64,000 bases of DNA. Source: Bolinopsis microptera (taxonomy: Eukaryota; Ctenophora; Tentaculata; Lobata; Bolinopsidae). The translations under genes and the position numbers were made by a program. The notes beneath the pieces were generated by a model, which worked only from the letters and a program-made list of their open reading frames with translations, was not told where the DNA came from and did not search any database. This document shows positions 1 to 19,949 of the stretch, one piece after another. The first letter of the stretch is position 1. Each line of letters opens with the position of its first letter. Location of the stretch: NCBI RefSeq assembly GCF_026151205.1, contig NC_087081.1, positions 13,040,340 to 13,104,339 on the forward strand, in the 5' to 3' direction.

Positions 1-189
1 AGTTTGTGACAGACTAAAATAAAAGTTTTGTTTGTATAAAGGAGGAATGTAAACACACGGAAGGAATTTGTAGGGTATCCTTGACCAGTTTATAAATTTT
101 ATCTAGGGAAAAAAATTAAAACGCGTTAAATAATTGTAGCAAATTTAAAATAAAAACATTATTATTAATTTCAAAAGGGTTGCGTAAAC

Positions 190-563
190 GAGCGTGCTAA
201 ATCACTCTACAGTCGATCTTCGAAATTTGTCTAAAAGGCCCCCCGACAGTTGAGACCAACATCATTCGATGTATTTTCGGACGCTGATTCCGAATCACCC
301 CCCATGACATAGGGTTAAAATGCTCCCCTAGCGAGATATTGGCGAAAAACTGTCTTGATCACGTGATATGACCATATACGGAAGTTAGTCTAATTTAAGG
401 TTAGGGTTAGGGTTTCAGCATATGCTTTTGTTAAAGATTGGGTTAGGGTTAGGGTTGGGATCAGATTAGAGGGCTATGATTTCGAATAGTCATTCAGGGC
501 CACCAAGAGAACGTGTTTAAAAAGTTACGTGACAGTCGAGTGTAGAGTGATTAATCATCATCC
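190..563. mobile_element. Non-autonomous TIR element (copy 1) with TTAGGG-like core
   Basis: The ends carry the inverted motif AATCACTCTAC / GTAGAGTGATT (about 200-210 and 542-552). The element is bounded by a 10-bp direct repeat TTGCGTAAAC at 180-189 and 564-573, which looks like a target-site duplication. The inside holds GGTTAGGGTTAGGG motifs near 400-455, a TGATTCCGAATCACC block and a CACGTGAT block. No ORF. Related copies are at about 7513, 8200 and 14527. Confidence 0.7.
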
Positions 564-689
564 TTGCGTAAACTCTCAACAATCATCTACAATTAGTCCT
601 TCCAGTTCCATTACTTCGGTTACCAAACTTAAGCTATAATACAACACTTCAACACGTCCTCTTCAATTCAGTAGCTAGACTTCGATCCG

Positions 690-957
690 GATGGTACGTG
701 GTGCAGATGGTACGTGGTGCAGATGGTACGTGGTGTAGATGGTACGTGGTGCAGATGGTACGTGGTGTAGATGGTACGTGGTGCAGATGGTACGTGGTGC
801 AGATGGTACGTGGTGCAGATGGTACGTGGTGCAGATGGTACGTGGTGCAGATGGTACGTGGTGCAGATGGTACGTGGTGCAGATGGTACGTGGTGCAGAT
901 GGTACGTGGTGCAGATGGTACGTGGTGTAGAGGGTACGTGGTGTAGAAGGTACGTGG
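690..957. repeat. 16-bp minisatellite (GGTACGTGGTGCAGAT)n
   Basis: About 17 tandem copies of GGTACGTGGTGCAGAT, with a few units reading GTAGAT. Open frames through the array are by-products of the repeat and not genes. Confidence 0.95.
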
Positions 958-2132
958 TATGTGGGCTGCGTTTAACGGGACTCACTGTGCATGTCTGAAG
1001 GAAGATAGTGTAAATGCTAAATACATGAATAACCTAGTACATAACAACTCCTACTCAGTGCTGAGTGCACAAGAACTAACATGCCAATTAAAATGTTGGA
1101 ATTAAAACAAAGTATAACCAACCTAAATTAGTTCTCCATCGTTATACTTATAATAAGTGATCTGCTATGTGCATACGATAGTGGACCAATGTTAGTCCAG
1201 GGTCTGTATCTGATGATACAGTTCAAGCTAGTTGGGGAAGGAAGGCGCCTGGAAATGGAATAAGGTGTTAATAAATTTCTAGGAACTTGCCTTGATATAA
1301 GGAATGTAATACTGTGGAGTGTGGATCGTGCAACCAATCTTGAGTCTGTGACAGGCGAATTCTAGTTCAAACTGAGAACGTCATTAACTTAATAACATAT
1401 TTAATACCTTGGAATAGAATCTCCTGTCGTGAAGTATGCGGGGGAACGAGCCGGCAAGCCTGGCGACAGTTGATCTGAGGAAATAAAGACAGGAGCAAGG
1501 CGTAACTAATAGATTTCTCGTAATCCTACTGAGAAATCTGAGTACAATATAAATGAGTTGAACGTGCACAATTACTGCTCAATGAAATGAACCCTAGTTA
1601 AAAACACAATGTAGTGTAAAGAACAAACTATGATAATCGTCACGGTAACGACTAGCAGAGAGAAGGAAAAGCAGTGTCAGCTGGTTTTATAGTGGAAGTG
1701 TAACCAGGTTGTTCTGGTAACCAGGTTGTCCAGCGAGGGAGGTTTCAGTGGAGACAGTGTTCTTTGGTGTTTCATCGAACAGTTATTGGTTATTTTTCGA
1801 ATCTTCAACTCCAGTGCAAAATCATAAAATGGGAATTATTTCAAAACGTGATGGTTACCACCCCATCATGCTTTGTTAACAATAATTTTAAGATAAATAT
1901 TAGATATTATTAGTGACAAGTGTCGTAATTGCAACCTTATACTAGCTACCTGGGACTGTGATTTTAAACAATAATCCATGTTGTTCTGTAATTGCCTCAT
2001 TACTGAATAACATGAAAAAAAGCTATAAAACAGTCTGATAATGTAAATGTAGCAATATCTGTCAAAAAGGTCCTTCTGTTTTAGTTCTTTCGGTCGGTGT
2101 GTCACGTCAGTGTGTTGACTTACTGACTTGAC
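958..2132. other. Gene-free stretch downstream of the retrotransposon ORF
   Basis: No supported coding exon on either strand. The part next to 2133 should include the 3' untranslated tail of the minus-strand retrotransposon, but I see no clear poly-A or short-repeat end that fixes its limit. Confidence 0.5.
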
Positions 2133-5100
2133 TTAAGGCGGCTTCAGCGTCCGAGTATTGATGCGCTGTCTCCATAAAACTCTATCCGCCATAAGTCCGC
2201 CCATTTCTCCAGTGTCGTTGAGACCCGTGTCAGCTCGTAGGCTATCAACATAGGTCATGGCTGGTCTCCCCCTACTCCGCACCCCATGAGTTGGTTCCCA
2301 GAGTAGCAAGCGGTTTGCGACTAGTTCTGGGTGCCGGTGGATATGGCCTACTAGTCGCATCCTGCGCTCTTGGATCTTCATGGTTGCTCTTGGTAGGTTG
2401 CCATAGACTTCTTTGTTGGTTTTTCGCTGCTTCCAATCCACATTAAGTGCCATCCTTAGCATTCTAGTGTAGCAGCCATCAATGCGTTTCTTCAATTGCT
2501 CTGTCAACGTCCACGTTTCAGAACCATAAAGAAGTATTGACTCCACAGTAGCAACAAATAGACGGATCTTCAGTCCTCTTCTAAGGTCAGACTTCCACAT
2601 CTTCTTTAGCTTGTGGCAGGCTGCCCGAGCCTTAGCTTTTCTGACCCGCAGGTCCCTCTCTGTTGTTGCTATCCAAGCTCCAAGGTAAACAAAGTCTGTC
2701 ACCTTTTCCAGCTGGTTTCCAGAACAGCTATTAAGACTACTCGCCTCCTCTGTCATGTTCAGAGTCATGAACTTAGTTTTAGTGCCGTTCATGGCTAGCC
2801 CGACACTCAGTGCTGCTTTCTCAAGCCTGTCCAGGAGTAGTTTTGCCCCTTCAATGGTATCAGTGATAAGGGCAACATCATCTGCAAACTCGACGTCTGC
2901 GATCTTCTCGGCACCAATCCTTCTACTCCGTGCAGGCCTGAGAGTGAACCCAGAGTCCGAGTCATCATCGTCTATAGACACTGTCATGATATAGTCAATC
3001 ACGATAATGAACAAGTACGGGGCAAGAGTGTCTCCTTGCAGTACTCCAGCCAGGATATCAAAAATTTCTGTTATACCATCGGCTGTAACTACTTTAGCCT
3101 TTGTGCTCGTATAGATACCCTCAATGAGCCGCACTATGGCTTCTGGTATGCCATATGCTTTCAATATCTTCATAAGCAAACCCCTATGCACACTATCGAA
3201 CGCCTTTTTGAAATCTATGAAAACCATGGTGGCCTTAAGATTTTTGGCTCTAGCACCCTCCATAATTCTTCGTAGAGCAAGGATGTGCGATGTTGTAGAG
3301 CGCCCAGGTCTAAAGCCATTCTGGTTGTCCCTTAAAACTTCCTCAAGACTTGGCTTCATCCTGTTCAGCAACATTTTGTTCAGAGTTTTACTGACTATCG
3401 ATGTCAGAGATATTCCTCTGTAGTTGTCGGTCTTAGTGAGGTCCCCTTTCTTTGGCACAGGAACAATATTACTGAGCTTCCATTGATCGGGCATGAGACC
3501 ATCACATAATGCATCGTTGCAGAACTTCAGGATGACGTCATCGATGTCCACCCTCTTCATCACTTCAGGTGAGATACCATCATCACCATAAGCTTTTCCT
3601 TCTACTATCTGCTTTTTGGCAAGACGTAGTTCCTCAATGGTGAACGGGCCATCCTCTATATTCAGTGGAGGGTGTATATTCCTGATCGGAATACTATTGT
3701 CAGGGACTGTGGGTGGCTGTCCAAGTAACCCAGAGAAGTGCTTCCTCCAGTTCTCAAGACGTTCTGTTGAGCTGCCCCCTTCCACGAGTCCACAGCTGGG
3801 ATTTGTCCTCCCTGAAATATCGTTGACAAGCTTCCAGCTTTCCTTGTTCTTACAACGATCAGCAGTATCCTCAACTTTCCTGATCTTTCCTTTCAGGATC
3901 TCCTCCTCTACCTCTTTGTAGCAGGCCTTTAACAAATCCTTTTTAGTGGCGACTTCCTCTCTCTTCTCCTCACAAGGCTCCTGATGGTATTGGTCCTTGG
4001 CCAAGAACAGTCCCCTCCTTGCACTGTCCACTCTTGGGTCACTTGAGGGGTCAATCTGCTTTTGTCGAGTCTTCTTTGGCAGAAGGCTCTTGTTTGCCGC
4101 CTCAATAGCAACCATAAGCTTCCCGTAGCTTTCAGTGGCCCCATCATCCTCCTCTACCAGGCCAGAGAATCTATTCCGAACTTCAATTGCATACTTTTTT
4201 TGAAGCTCACCATCCGACTTCAGGGCACTATAATCATAGTTAACTTTTTTCGGAGGCCTGTGTCCTTTCCTAAAGCTAACTTTGATCTTACACACTACAA
4301 CTCTGTGATCAGATCCCAACGACTGAAAAGTGTTGTAAACTTCAGTGTTCTTTAATGAGTTTTTCCACTTCCGCCGTATGAGGATATAGTCAATCTGACC
4401 TTTGTTAAGTGTCCCATCGGATAAGAAGGTCCACCTCTTGTTGACCTTCTTTCTGAAGCGGATATTGGTAATTTCCATATCGCACTCCAGGGCAGTGTCT
4501 CTCAGTAGCTCTCCATTCCGATTGGTACGAGTATGAAAGTACCAACGGGAATCTTCTTCACTCTCCTTTCCAAGCCGGGCGTTCATATCTCCCTCTGTGA
4601 TCAGCAGGTGGTGCGCTGGCACATCATTCATAGCCTGTCTAAGGGTGTTATGGAAATCCTCCGCTTCTTCAACTAGTGCTGCCTCGGTAGGACTATAGGC
4701 AGTTATAGTTGTGAGTCTGGGATTTCCGTTGAAAGAGATAGTCAGCACCCTTGAGCCATAGGGTTTAATGAGGCTGATTGCGCTGTATGCTCTTCTAGTT
4801 AGCAGAAAGCCCACTCCACCAGTGGCTGCTCCTGCTCCATTCCTCCATGCTGATACAGTTACCAAGCTAACCCCCTCCTTGAACTTTTCGATCTTGATCG
4901 GCTCCTGGTGGACAATCCTATGTTCTTGGATCCCAAGGATCTCCATGCCACTCTCCAGAAACTGAGTCACGAGTTCAAGGTGCTTGTAACCTTCTCTAGC
5001 AGTTCGGATATTAAATGTCCCTACTAGAGCTACCTCACTACAAGAAACCAATGCATCCCCATCCTTTTTTTGTTGTTTTATGTTATTTTTTGTGCCGGGT

Positions 5101-5276
5101 GAAGGAGCCGGCATATCATCTGTCACCCCTCTCCTAGGGAGTTTTAGGGTGAGAGAGTCATCAATCCGGTCCCCTCCGACATCTAAATCAGTGGTAGGGA
5201 CTTTAACCCTAGTGTTATTATAAGACATCATCAAACTTTTCAATGGCTGGTGTCTCATGCGCAGTCCCCTGCACAT
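2133..5276 (-). mobile_element. RTE-like non-LTR retrotransposon ORF: AP endonuclease + reverse transcriptase
   Basis: One uninterrupted 1047-codon ORF. Residues about 80-340 form an apurinic-type endonuclease: the start EVALVGTFNIRTA, the block GILGIQEHR-like (EILGIQEHR), the GDMNARLG block and the SDHRVV terminal histidine motif are visible. From about 560 a reverse transcriptase follows, with NYRGISLTSI, QNGFRPGRST, FIDFKKAFDSV, GVLQGDTLAP and the catalytic FADDVALI box. The C-terminal part has LYGSETWTL and RRMRLVGHIHRHPE, a tail shared by many RTE/CR1-type elements. Such proteins nick the target DNA and copy their RNA at the nick. With no stop or frameshift it may be young or active. The start at 5276 is the first Met; the true start may lie a little downstream. 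Clade assignment (RTE-like) is by eye. Confidence 0.93.
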
Positions 5277-6060
5277 CAGGCAAAGTGAGACACCTACTTA
5301 ACGCCGGGCGCCACTTGAGCGTTAAATGACTTATCCATCTTGGCCACGTGAGTAACAACTTCCGCTAGAACACTTGTTGCTACTAATCAGTAAGAGTGGG
5401 TTTTGTGATGATGTCCTCTCGTTGTATTATTTCTTCTTTCTTCACCAATTCCAATAAATGACTATACGCTTTTGTCCCAAAGCTTAGGGAGATTAGAGTG
5501 TGAGCCAAGGCTCCACTTTTACGGGAGCTAACCTTCCCCCTGACTACCTCTTTACCCCAGGCATGGGGGGCCGATCCTGTTACCAGAGCGTGGTCCAGTT
5601 TACCTGGGTCATAGAAACAAGGTCAGAGGCAAACGGCCAATACCTCTTTAGCTACTGTTCACTCCACAGCCGGGGGAGTCACTGATTCTCTGCACCTCTC
5701 TTCTCTTGAGGTTTAGAGTTAGGAGACAATTATGTGATCCAATAATTGAAATCCGCGGGGGTCAGTGAGCCTCCCGTCGCCCTTCGCTGCCCTTAGCCTG
5801 GAGATCACCACTGTTCATCTAGTTTCCAGTCTTCACCACGAGGAGGTAGCAGGATAGGACTTGTTGTGGAGAGGCTTCATCTTGCTGTTCGATGTGGTAC
5901 TGGAAAAGGGCACCAACGGGGTAGCCCTTTTTCGAGGTTCTGGCTGCTGCAGGCAGATCCAGGGTCTCTATCCAGCGGTGACGCTTTGGGTCACCTGCGC
6001 TTCACACAACCATTGGAAGACCAAGTGTGTTGGTATAATTATAAAGTGGTGGTATGTGCT
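5277..6060 (-). other. Probable 5' untranslated part of the retrotransposon
   Basis: GC-richer than its surroundings, no supported exon, and lying directly upstream of the retrotransposon ORF on the same strand. It ends near the last recognised exon of the secreted kringle/sushi gene (6141). The exact 5' end of the insertion is not visible. Confidence 0.45.
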
Positions 6061-6070
6061 ATTTATATCA

Positions 6071-6113
6071 AAACGACATCAAACTTTCTGTTATAGAAAG
6101 TTTGATGTCGTTT
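6071..6113. repeat. Perfect 19-bp inverted repeat, 5-nt loop
   Basis: AAACGACATCAAACTTTCT at 6071-6089 is followed after GTTAT by its exact reverse complement at 6095-6113. It sits between the retrotransposon 5' flank and the sushi exon at 6141, inside the presumed intron. Confidence 0.9.
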
Positions 6114-6140
6114 CTCTAGCTCTACAGTCCAAAGACTGAC

Positions 6141-13950
<7,810 letters not shown>

Positions 13951-14526
13951 GGGCACAATACGGTGTACCTTGACGCGAGTTAGTGATCAATTTTCTCGAC
14001 AGAAGTTTTTTTGTACCACTATATATACTAAAATGGACAGTAAATTAATTTCAAATATGAAAATAAGTTTTTGTTTATAAATTATAATAAAAAGTACTGC
14101 AAAAATGTGTAAATATGGAATTTGAGCAGGATTTGAAACGAATACTAAATTGTCAAAATAAAAATGTAAACGAAGTGGTTCAAATAATTGTGCAAAAAGG
14201 AAAAATAAGAAAAGATAAGGAAATAAGGAAAAGGAAAGGAACGTAAAGTATTAATGGATAAATAAGAGTTCAGGAATTGGTTTTTCGATATAGTGCCGCG
14301 ACGAAAACTGACACCTCACTATGCGTGTACTCTCAAAGTTTCACTTTCAACAGGAAAGGTAGTCTATGTATAATTAGCGCCATGAGTTGGCACAGACTAA
14401 TATAAGGTAATATTGCCATGAACGAACAGCCCTCGTGTGAACACCCTAGGTATTACCAATTACTATTACTATTATGTTCTGAGCGCCGCCCAGTAAAGAC
14501 AAAGTTGGGCGAGTTGTATCAGTTTG

Positions 14527-14954
14527 GCGCTCCTACTAAATCGGCCTCGATACGACGATACTGCTTATTTTTATAAAATAATACTGAGAAAACTGCTCGC
14601 CCAAAAATTTCACGTGACTTTGGTTTTTATGGTTTTACAGCCGTACAAAACGGTTTTAAATAAACCCTAATCCCAACCCTAACCCTAACCATAACCCGAA
14701 GCTATCCATAACCCTTACCACAACCCTAACCCTAACCCGAGCCCTAAACAATCGAATTCATGTTTTACTAGCCTGTCACGTGACCAAAACGGTTTTTTGC
14801 CTATAACTCTCCAGGGAAGCATTTTTACCCTACGACATGGGGGGTGATTCGGAATCAGCGTCAAAAAATACACCGATTTAGATCAATTTCATACCCGAAG
14901 GGCCTTTTCACAAGAATTTTCTTAAAATTTAGGCGAGCGATTTAGTAGGAGCGC
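14527..14954. mobile_element. TIR element with TTAGGG-like core and different termini (copy 4)
   Basis: A perfect 17-bp terminal inverted repeat, GCGCTCCTACTAAATCG (14527-14543) and CGATTTAGTAGGAGCGC (14938-14954). The interior repeats the inverted core of copies 1-3: CCCTAACCCTAACC, GTCACGTGACC, GGGTGATTCGGAATCAGCGTC. The core is shared while the termini differ. No ORF. Confidence 0.75.
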
Positions 14955-16879
14955 GCGGAAAACTGCAGCACACAAGGTTTCTGGCGAACTTTAAAACTGA
15001 TCCCATAATTCACTAGGAGCTAGACTAACAACTTAAGCTTACTTAAACTAACTTGAGCTAGGCTAACAGTAACAACTTGAGCTTACAGGGACCGGATGAC
15101 GAAACAATGGAAAATGACCGAAATGCCCCGGTGCCCGGAGCATCGTTGTTTCTGCTACTCTTAGCCTTTTCGTTACATTCGTTTTATCGTTTTAAAGTTT
15201 ATTGTGTGATAAAATTAAGCCCCAGAATCCTCTTCTTTCTTACAGTTACAGGGGCGCCTAGTCGCTCATTCGATTGTTATACTAAAATTATAGATGCCGG
15301 GATTTATTTCAAACGTATACTGCAACGTTGCGAGTGTATTCAAGTTGTTACTTACCTGGGGACCCCAGGCTATTATAATCATAGATGACAGGCGGAATGA
15401 CAGGCTGAGCGCCGCCCAGTAAGTCGTTACCTTTTATCTTTTTTTGAATATTAAGTATGGCAATGGAGTAGAGTACAACTACAACGCTTTGTTCTAAAAT
15501 CTGGGTACCGGTAAAGGCTAGAGAATGGTCGATAGTACTAGTAGTAGTAGCATTAACTTAACTCTCAATAAGTAGGAATATGAATTGATAAAGGACACCT
15601 ATGACCTGATGAACCTAGGTACTTTATTAGTTCAATATAATAGGGAAAATTAGACACAATATGTCACTTTTTTTAGGGTCAAGGGTTAAGATGCCTCAAA
15701 AATAAAATCAAAAGAATACAAATACATTCAGTTATGTTCCCAACAACACATTGTTTTGTGTGTTAGTGTTACGGTTAACAAACAGAACTCAATGATAACC
15801 CTATTATATAGGAGGATACTAAGAGGATCGCAATAAAACTCAACTCTTCAAAAAGGTTAATAAACAGGTCATTGAAATTTTGATCGTTCAGCTAATAGTG
15901 ATAATAATTAATAATAATTGTAATTAATTAATTGATTGTAATTAAAAGTAATAATTGATAATACCATTTTTTCACGAACATAACCAGTGTTCACTCAAAA
16001 TACAAGTATTATAACGCAGCAGAAGTGTACAACAATTTCACTACATGATCCCCTCTCTTCCTTTGATCAGTCTGGAGCAGGGCAGACAATTCTGAAGTAG
16101 ACACCACGGCCTGCACCTTTATTATTGAACTTGAAGTCTCAGTCTATGAGCAGCATTCATGTTCTGAACCTTAATATGACAGGCTGTAAATTCTCTGTGT
16201 TTTTCTTTTGCTGTTTCCCGATGGGGGGGGGGGGGGGGGGGGGTCAGTCCAACCTTCTTTAGGCTTTCTTAAACCCATTATTGCGTCGTGCACTTACTTA
16301 TACTATCCTGTATCGACCGACCACCACTGCTAAATCAACAGCCACAAACCACTGCACCGACTGATCAGTCTCAGTGATCACGTTTTCACTGTGAAAATAT
16401 TTAAAACTCAACTGCTTGAGCACGTAAACTTCCACTAAAGCTGTTATTAATTTTGTGGTCAATCTGTGAGTGTGATCTGATAGCGTGCAATGTTTTAACT
16501 AGCAGTAGTGTCTGAATCCTATTGTTAGTAATGCTTTATTCTAAAACAAGAACGTCTGAGATTCGCAGTTATACTTTTAGTGCAGTAGTAGTAGTAGTAG
16601 TAGAAGTAACTTGTGCGTGATTCTTTTGCAGTTTTTTTAGGACTTTTGTTCACTTTTTTCATGTAGGAATCTTTTCAGTATTGTATTGGCAGCATACTCC
16701 TACTGTAACATAATTCATTCTATATCATTACCAAAATATGTGTCACACGTAGAAAATGAGATCGGAGATCAAATTCAACTGAACGACAGATCAGATATCT
16801 CATATTTGTAGAAACAAGTCTGGAACCACCAAGTGAAAATAACACATAAACAACACTCCACATCCTTCACTGACAAAAA
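14955..16879. other. Intergenic stretch upstream of the plus-strand gene
   Basis: No supported gene. It contains a second copy (15407-15424) of TGAGCGCCGCCCAGTAA, first seen at about 14478, and a run of 21 G at 16223-16243. The sequence before 16880 should include the promoter of the plus-strand gene, but no convincing core element is visible. Confidence 0.5.
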
Positions 16880-18838
16880 ATGGGTGAATTCGACTCTGAT
16901 TCCGACTCAGACGACTTGGAGGCCATGTTTCCCGACAGTCCCGGACCGGAGGATGTGATAAAAATAGAACAGACACAGAAATCAGCAAAAGAGAAATCTC
17001 GTATCTCCCTAACTCAACCGGCCTCCCTCTCGGGACCAACCATCAGCAAAAAGCTGAAACCGCTGTATATCAGCATGCTGAAGAAGGAGGTATTCATCTT
17101 TTCCGCGACAATATCAGGTACACAGTGTATATTATATATATTGTGTGTTAGTTATATATCAAGTATTACTATTAGTAATAGTATATGCCTCTTCATTGTT
17201 TATTGGTTTATTCAATTTGAATGGTATTACTTAGTCCTCTTTTTATCCGACCTTTTAATCGACCGATGTGAACTCTATCAGAGGTGAAATCAATATAATC
17301 CTGAAACGGTTAAATAAGTGGTGATCATTCCACAAACTATTGTCACTCTCAATATCATCCTGAAACAGTTAAATAAGTGGTGATCATTCCACAAACTATT
17401 GTCACTCTCAATATCATCCTGAAACAGTTAAATAAGTGGTGATCATTCCACAAACTATTGTCACTCTCAATATCATCCTGAAACAGTTAAATAAGTGGTG
17501 ATCATTCCACAAACTATTGTCACTCTCAATATCATCCTGAAACAGTTAAATAAGTGGTGATCATTCCACAAACTATTGTCACTCTCAATATCATCCTGAA
17601 ACGGTTAAATAAGTGGTGATCATTCCACAAACTATTGTCACTCTCAATTATATCATCCTGAAACGGTTAAATAAGTGGTGATCATTCCACAAACTATTGT
17701 CACTCTCAATATCATCCTGAAACGGTTAAATAAGTGGTGATCATTCCACAAACTATTGTCACTCTCAATATCATCCTGAAACAGTTAAATAAGTGGTGAT
17801 CATTCCACAAACTATTGTCACTCTCAATATCATCCTGAAACAGTTAAATAAGTGGTGATCATTCCACAAACTATTGTCACTCTCAATATCATCCTGAAAC
17901 AGTTAAATAAGTGGTGATCATGCCACAAACTATTGTCACTCTCAATATCATCCTGAAACAGTTAAATAAGTGGTGATCATTCCACAAACTATTGTCACTC
18001 TCAATATCATCCTGAAACAGTTAAATAAGTGGTGATCATTCCACAAACTATTGTTACTCTAAAATACGCCGGCTCTAACCACTCATCCGTACTTCAGACG
18101 ACAACATGAGAATAATCCCGGATGGTATGAACCTGATAAAAGAAATGAAGTTGGATAAAATGGACTTCAAGACAATGCAGAAACTAGTGGATGAGTATTT
18201 AAAAGATCTGCGGAGGGTCACCCCTTTTACAGAGTACAAAAAGCCCAGGTGAGATATTGATCACGTGACATGACCATATGAGAATATAGTGAGGGAGTTT
18301 TACTAAAAGCATAAATTGGGGTTTGCGGTAAATCGGGGCGCATTCGCAGGTTATACGACATACGTCTATATCATTGTAGTGTTAGTGAGTTCCTCAGTTC
18401 CATCAGATTTAGCTACCTATTTGTTAATATTAATATAACATCGAACATTCGCAGGTACGTATTCGTGAACAATCTCTTGAAGCCCATTCTCATCTCCTTC
18501 ATACCACATGGGTCAGACTTGGACAAGAAGATGTATTTTGAAGGTAATCTTAAAGTTAATGTAAGGGGACACAATTTGCAATTGTTCTGCATGAATTGCA
18601 TTGTTTAGTCATTAGTATTGTAGGATCATATTGGGCTGCATTTTAATGGTTAAAACCACGCGACAGAAAAGTTTTCCAAACATCTTCAAGACTAATTCAC
18701 ATTATTACAGGGACAACAATGAGTCTGAAAGCATCCCTAAAGTGCGCTCTCCCGATACAGCACGCCAAAACATACGAAGAGCTAGAGCTTATGATCAAAA
18801 CAGCGGCTAAACAGTACCGACAGAAACAACTGGAATAG
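16880..18838 (+). CDS. Uncharacterised 201-aa protein, four exons
   Basis: Exons 16880-17117, 18098-18248, 18455-18543 and 18711-18838 join in consistent phase to 201 residues ending TAG. The first donor was chosen at ATATCAG|gtacac because the earlier candidate (AAGGAG|gtattc) breaks the frame. The N-terminus is acidic (FDSDSDSDDLEAMFPDSPG), then a basic stretch (KKLKPLYISMLKK), then helical, charged segments (KEMKLDKMDFKTMQKLVDEY) and a conserved-looking LLKPILISFIPHGSDLDKK, with a Gln/Lys-rich end. There is no signal peptide or membrane segment, which suggests an intracellular, perhaps nuclear, protein. I do not recognise the family. Intron 1 holds a 59-bp minisatellite. Confidence 0.72.
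17290..18060. repeat. 59-bp minisatellite, about 13 copies, in intron 1
   Basis: Unit CAATATCATCCTGAAACAGT... with AAACGGTT/AAACAGTT variants, in near-perfect tandem order. It stops about 40 bp before the exon 2 acceptor and does not copy exon sequence. Confidence 0.95.
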
Positions 18839-19193
18839 TTACTCTATTAAATTTTAACCGGCAATTGTAGCCAGACATTATCGGCAGAACTATTTGTCAG
18901 ACTCAGAGACACTATTAGTATTATTTGGGGACAATGTTCGCGTCCCCAAAAATTATCATACCAGGCCACGGTAAGCGGACTGAATTCCTACCGAACAGAA
19001 TCCCTGCGGTGAACTTCGCAAACTAAAGACAAAAGCTGGTGTGTTTTCACAGACTTTTGATTTCTGTTCAAATTGAAATAGAAGATTCTACACGCTTCTA
19101 AATGTTCAATGTTTCAGCCAATATCTTGTACGGTACACGCCTAATTACTGTGAAGTAGGTTGTCACTTTTCGCTCTCTCGAGTGGGAAGAGCA

Positions 19194-19221
19194 TGACGTC
19201 ACACCACGTGTCATGACGTCA
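19194..19221. promoter_or_regulatory. Two CRE palindromes flanking an E-box
   Basis: TGACGTCA at 19194-19201 and 19214-19221 with CACGTG at 19205-19210 between. The sites sit in a 12-bp direct repeat ATGACGTCACAC, in the gap between the 3' ends of two convergent genes (18838 and 19950). TGACGTCA is the full CREB/ATF consensus; use here is inference. Confidence 0.45.
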
Positions 19222-19949
19222 CACATATACGAATACCATTCGAAATCTTCCTTTTTTCCGATACGATAGTTAATCGAATACCGTTTGTTGTGTTTTTCAC
19301 GTAGCAGTTACTGTGACTAGCAACGTTCCGAAGAATGAAGATAGTATTTATATTGAGCGATGTTCCGGAGAATACAGTGCAGGTGGTGTTAGCAAGCAGG
19401 ATTTCCGATATGCTCAATCTGTTTTGCTTGTTGACTGTTGAGTTCTGTGAATGTTATTACATGTATCATTACTTGTATTGGACAATGCATACAACTTGTT
19501 AAAAAATAATAAATTAATGATATGATCAGTAATTACTCGTGTGATACATTATTATGCCTAATTGATATAATTATAAATATGACTTACTGCAAATAATATA
19601 GAGATTTAAGGCCCTCAAAAACTTCTTCAACATTCAAGTAGCACTATCAAAGTCCTTGCATAAAACGCAAGTTATAAAGTATTGATGAATTCGACCCAAA
19701 TACGACCATCCTCAAGAAGGGTTTTAAAACTAAAAATCGTTCAAATCATTGAATACTTTTAAATAAATATTCCCAAAAATCAGGTAAATCAGAAGAAAAA
19801 CGCGAAAAAAAACCTGAACTATAAGAAAGTTCACTTTTTCCCTTAGAACATAATTTAACATGGACATGCCCGAATGCACTCTGCAAAGTTATATAATAAC
19901 AACGCAAGTGTCTCTCGTCTAAAAGAACTTCATCACGTTCATTCCTTTT

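Noticed and set aside
395-460. Telomere or chromosome end from TTAGGG motifs
   Set aside because: Only two or three units at a time, inside short TIR elements found in several places.
698-998. ORFs over the 16-bp minisatellite
   Set aside because: Open in several frames on both strands because of the repeat only.
16880-17287. Single-exon 135-aa version of the plus-strand gene
   Set aside because: The frame runs into intron 1; the donor at 17117 gives phase agreement with three more exons.
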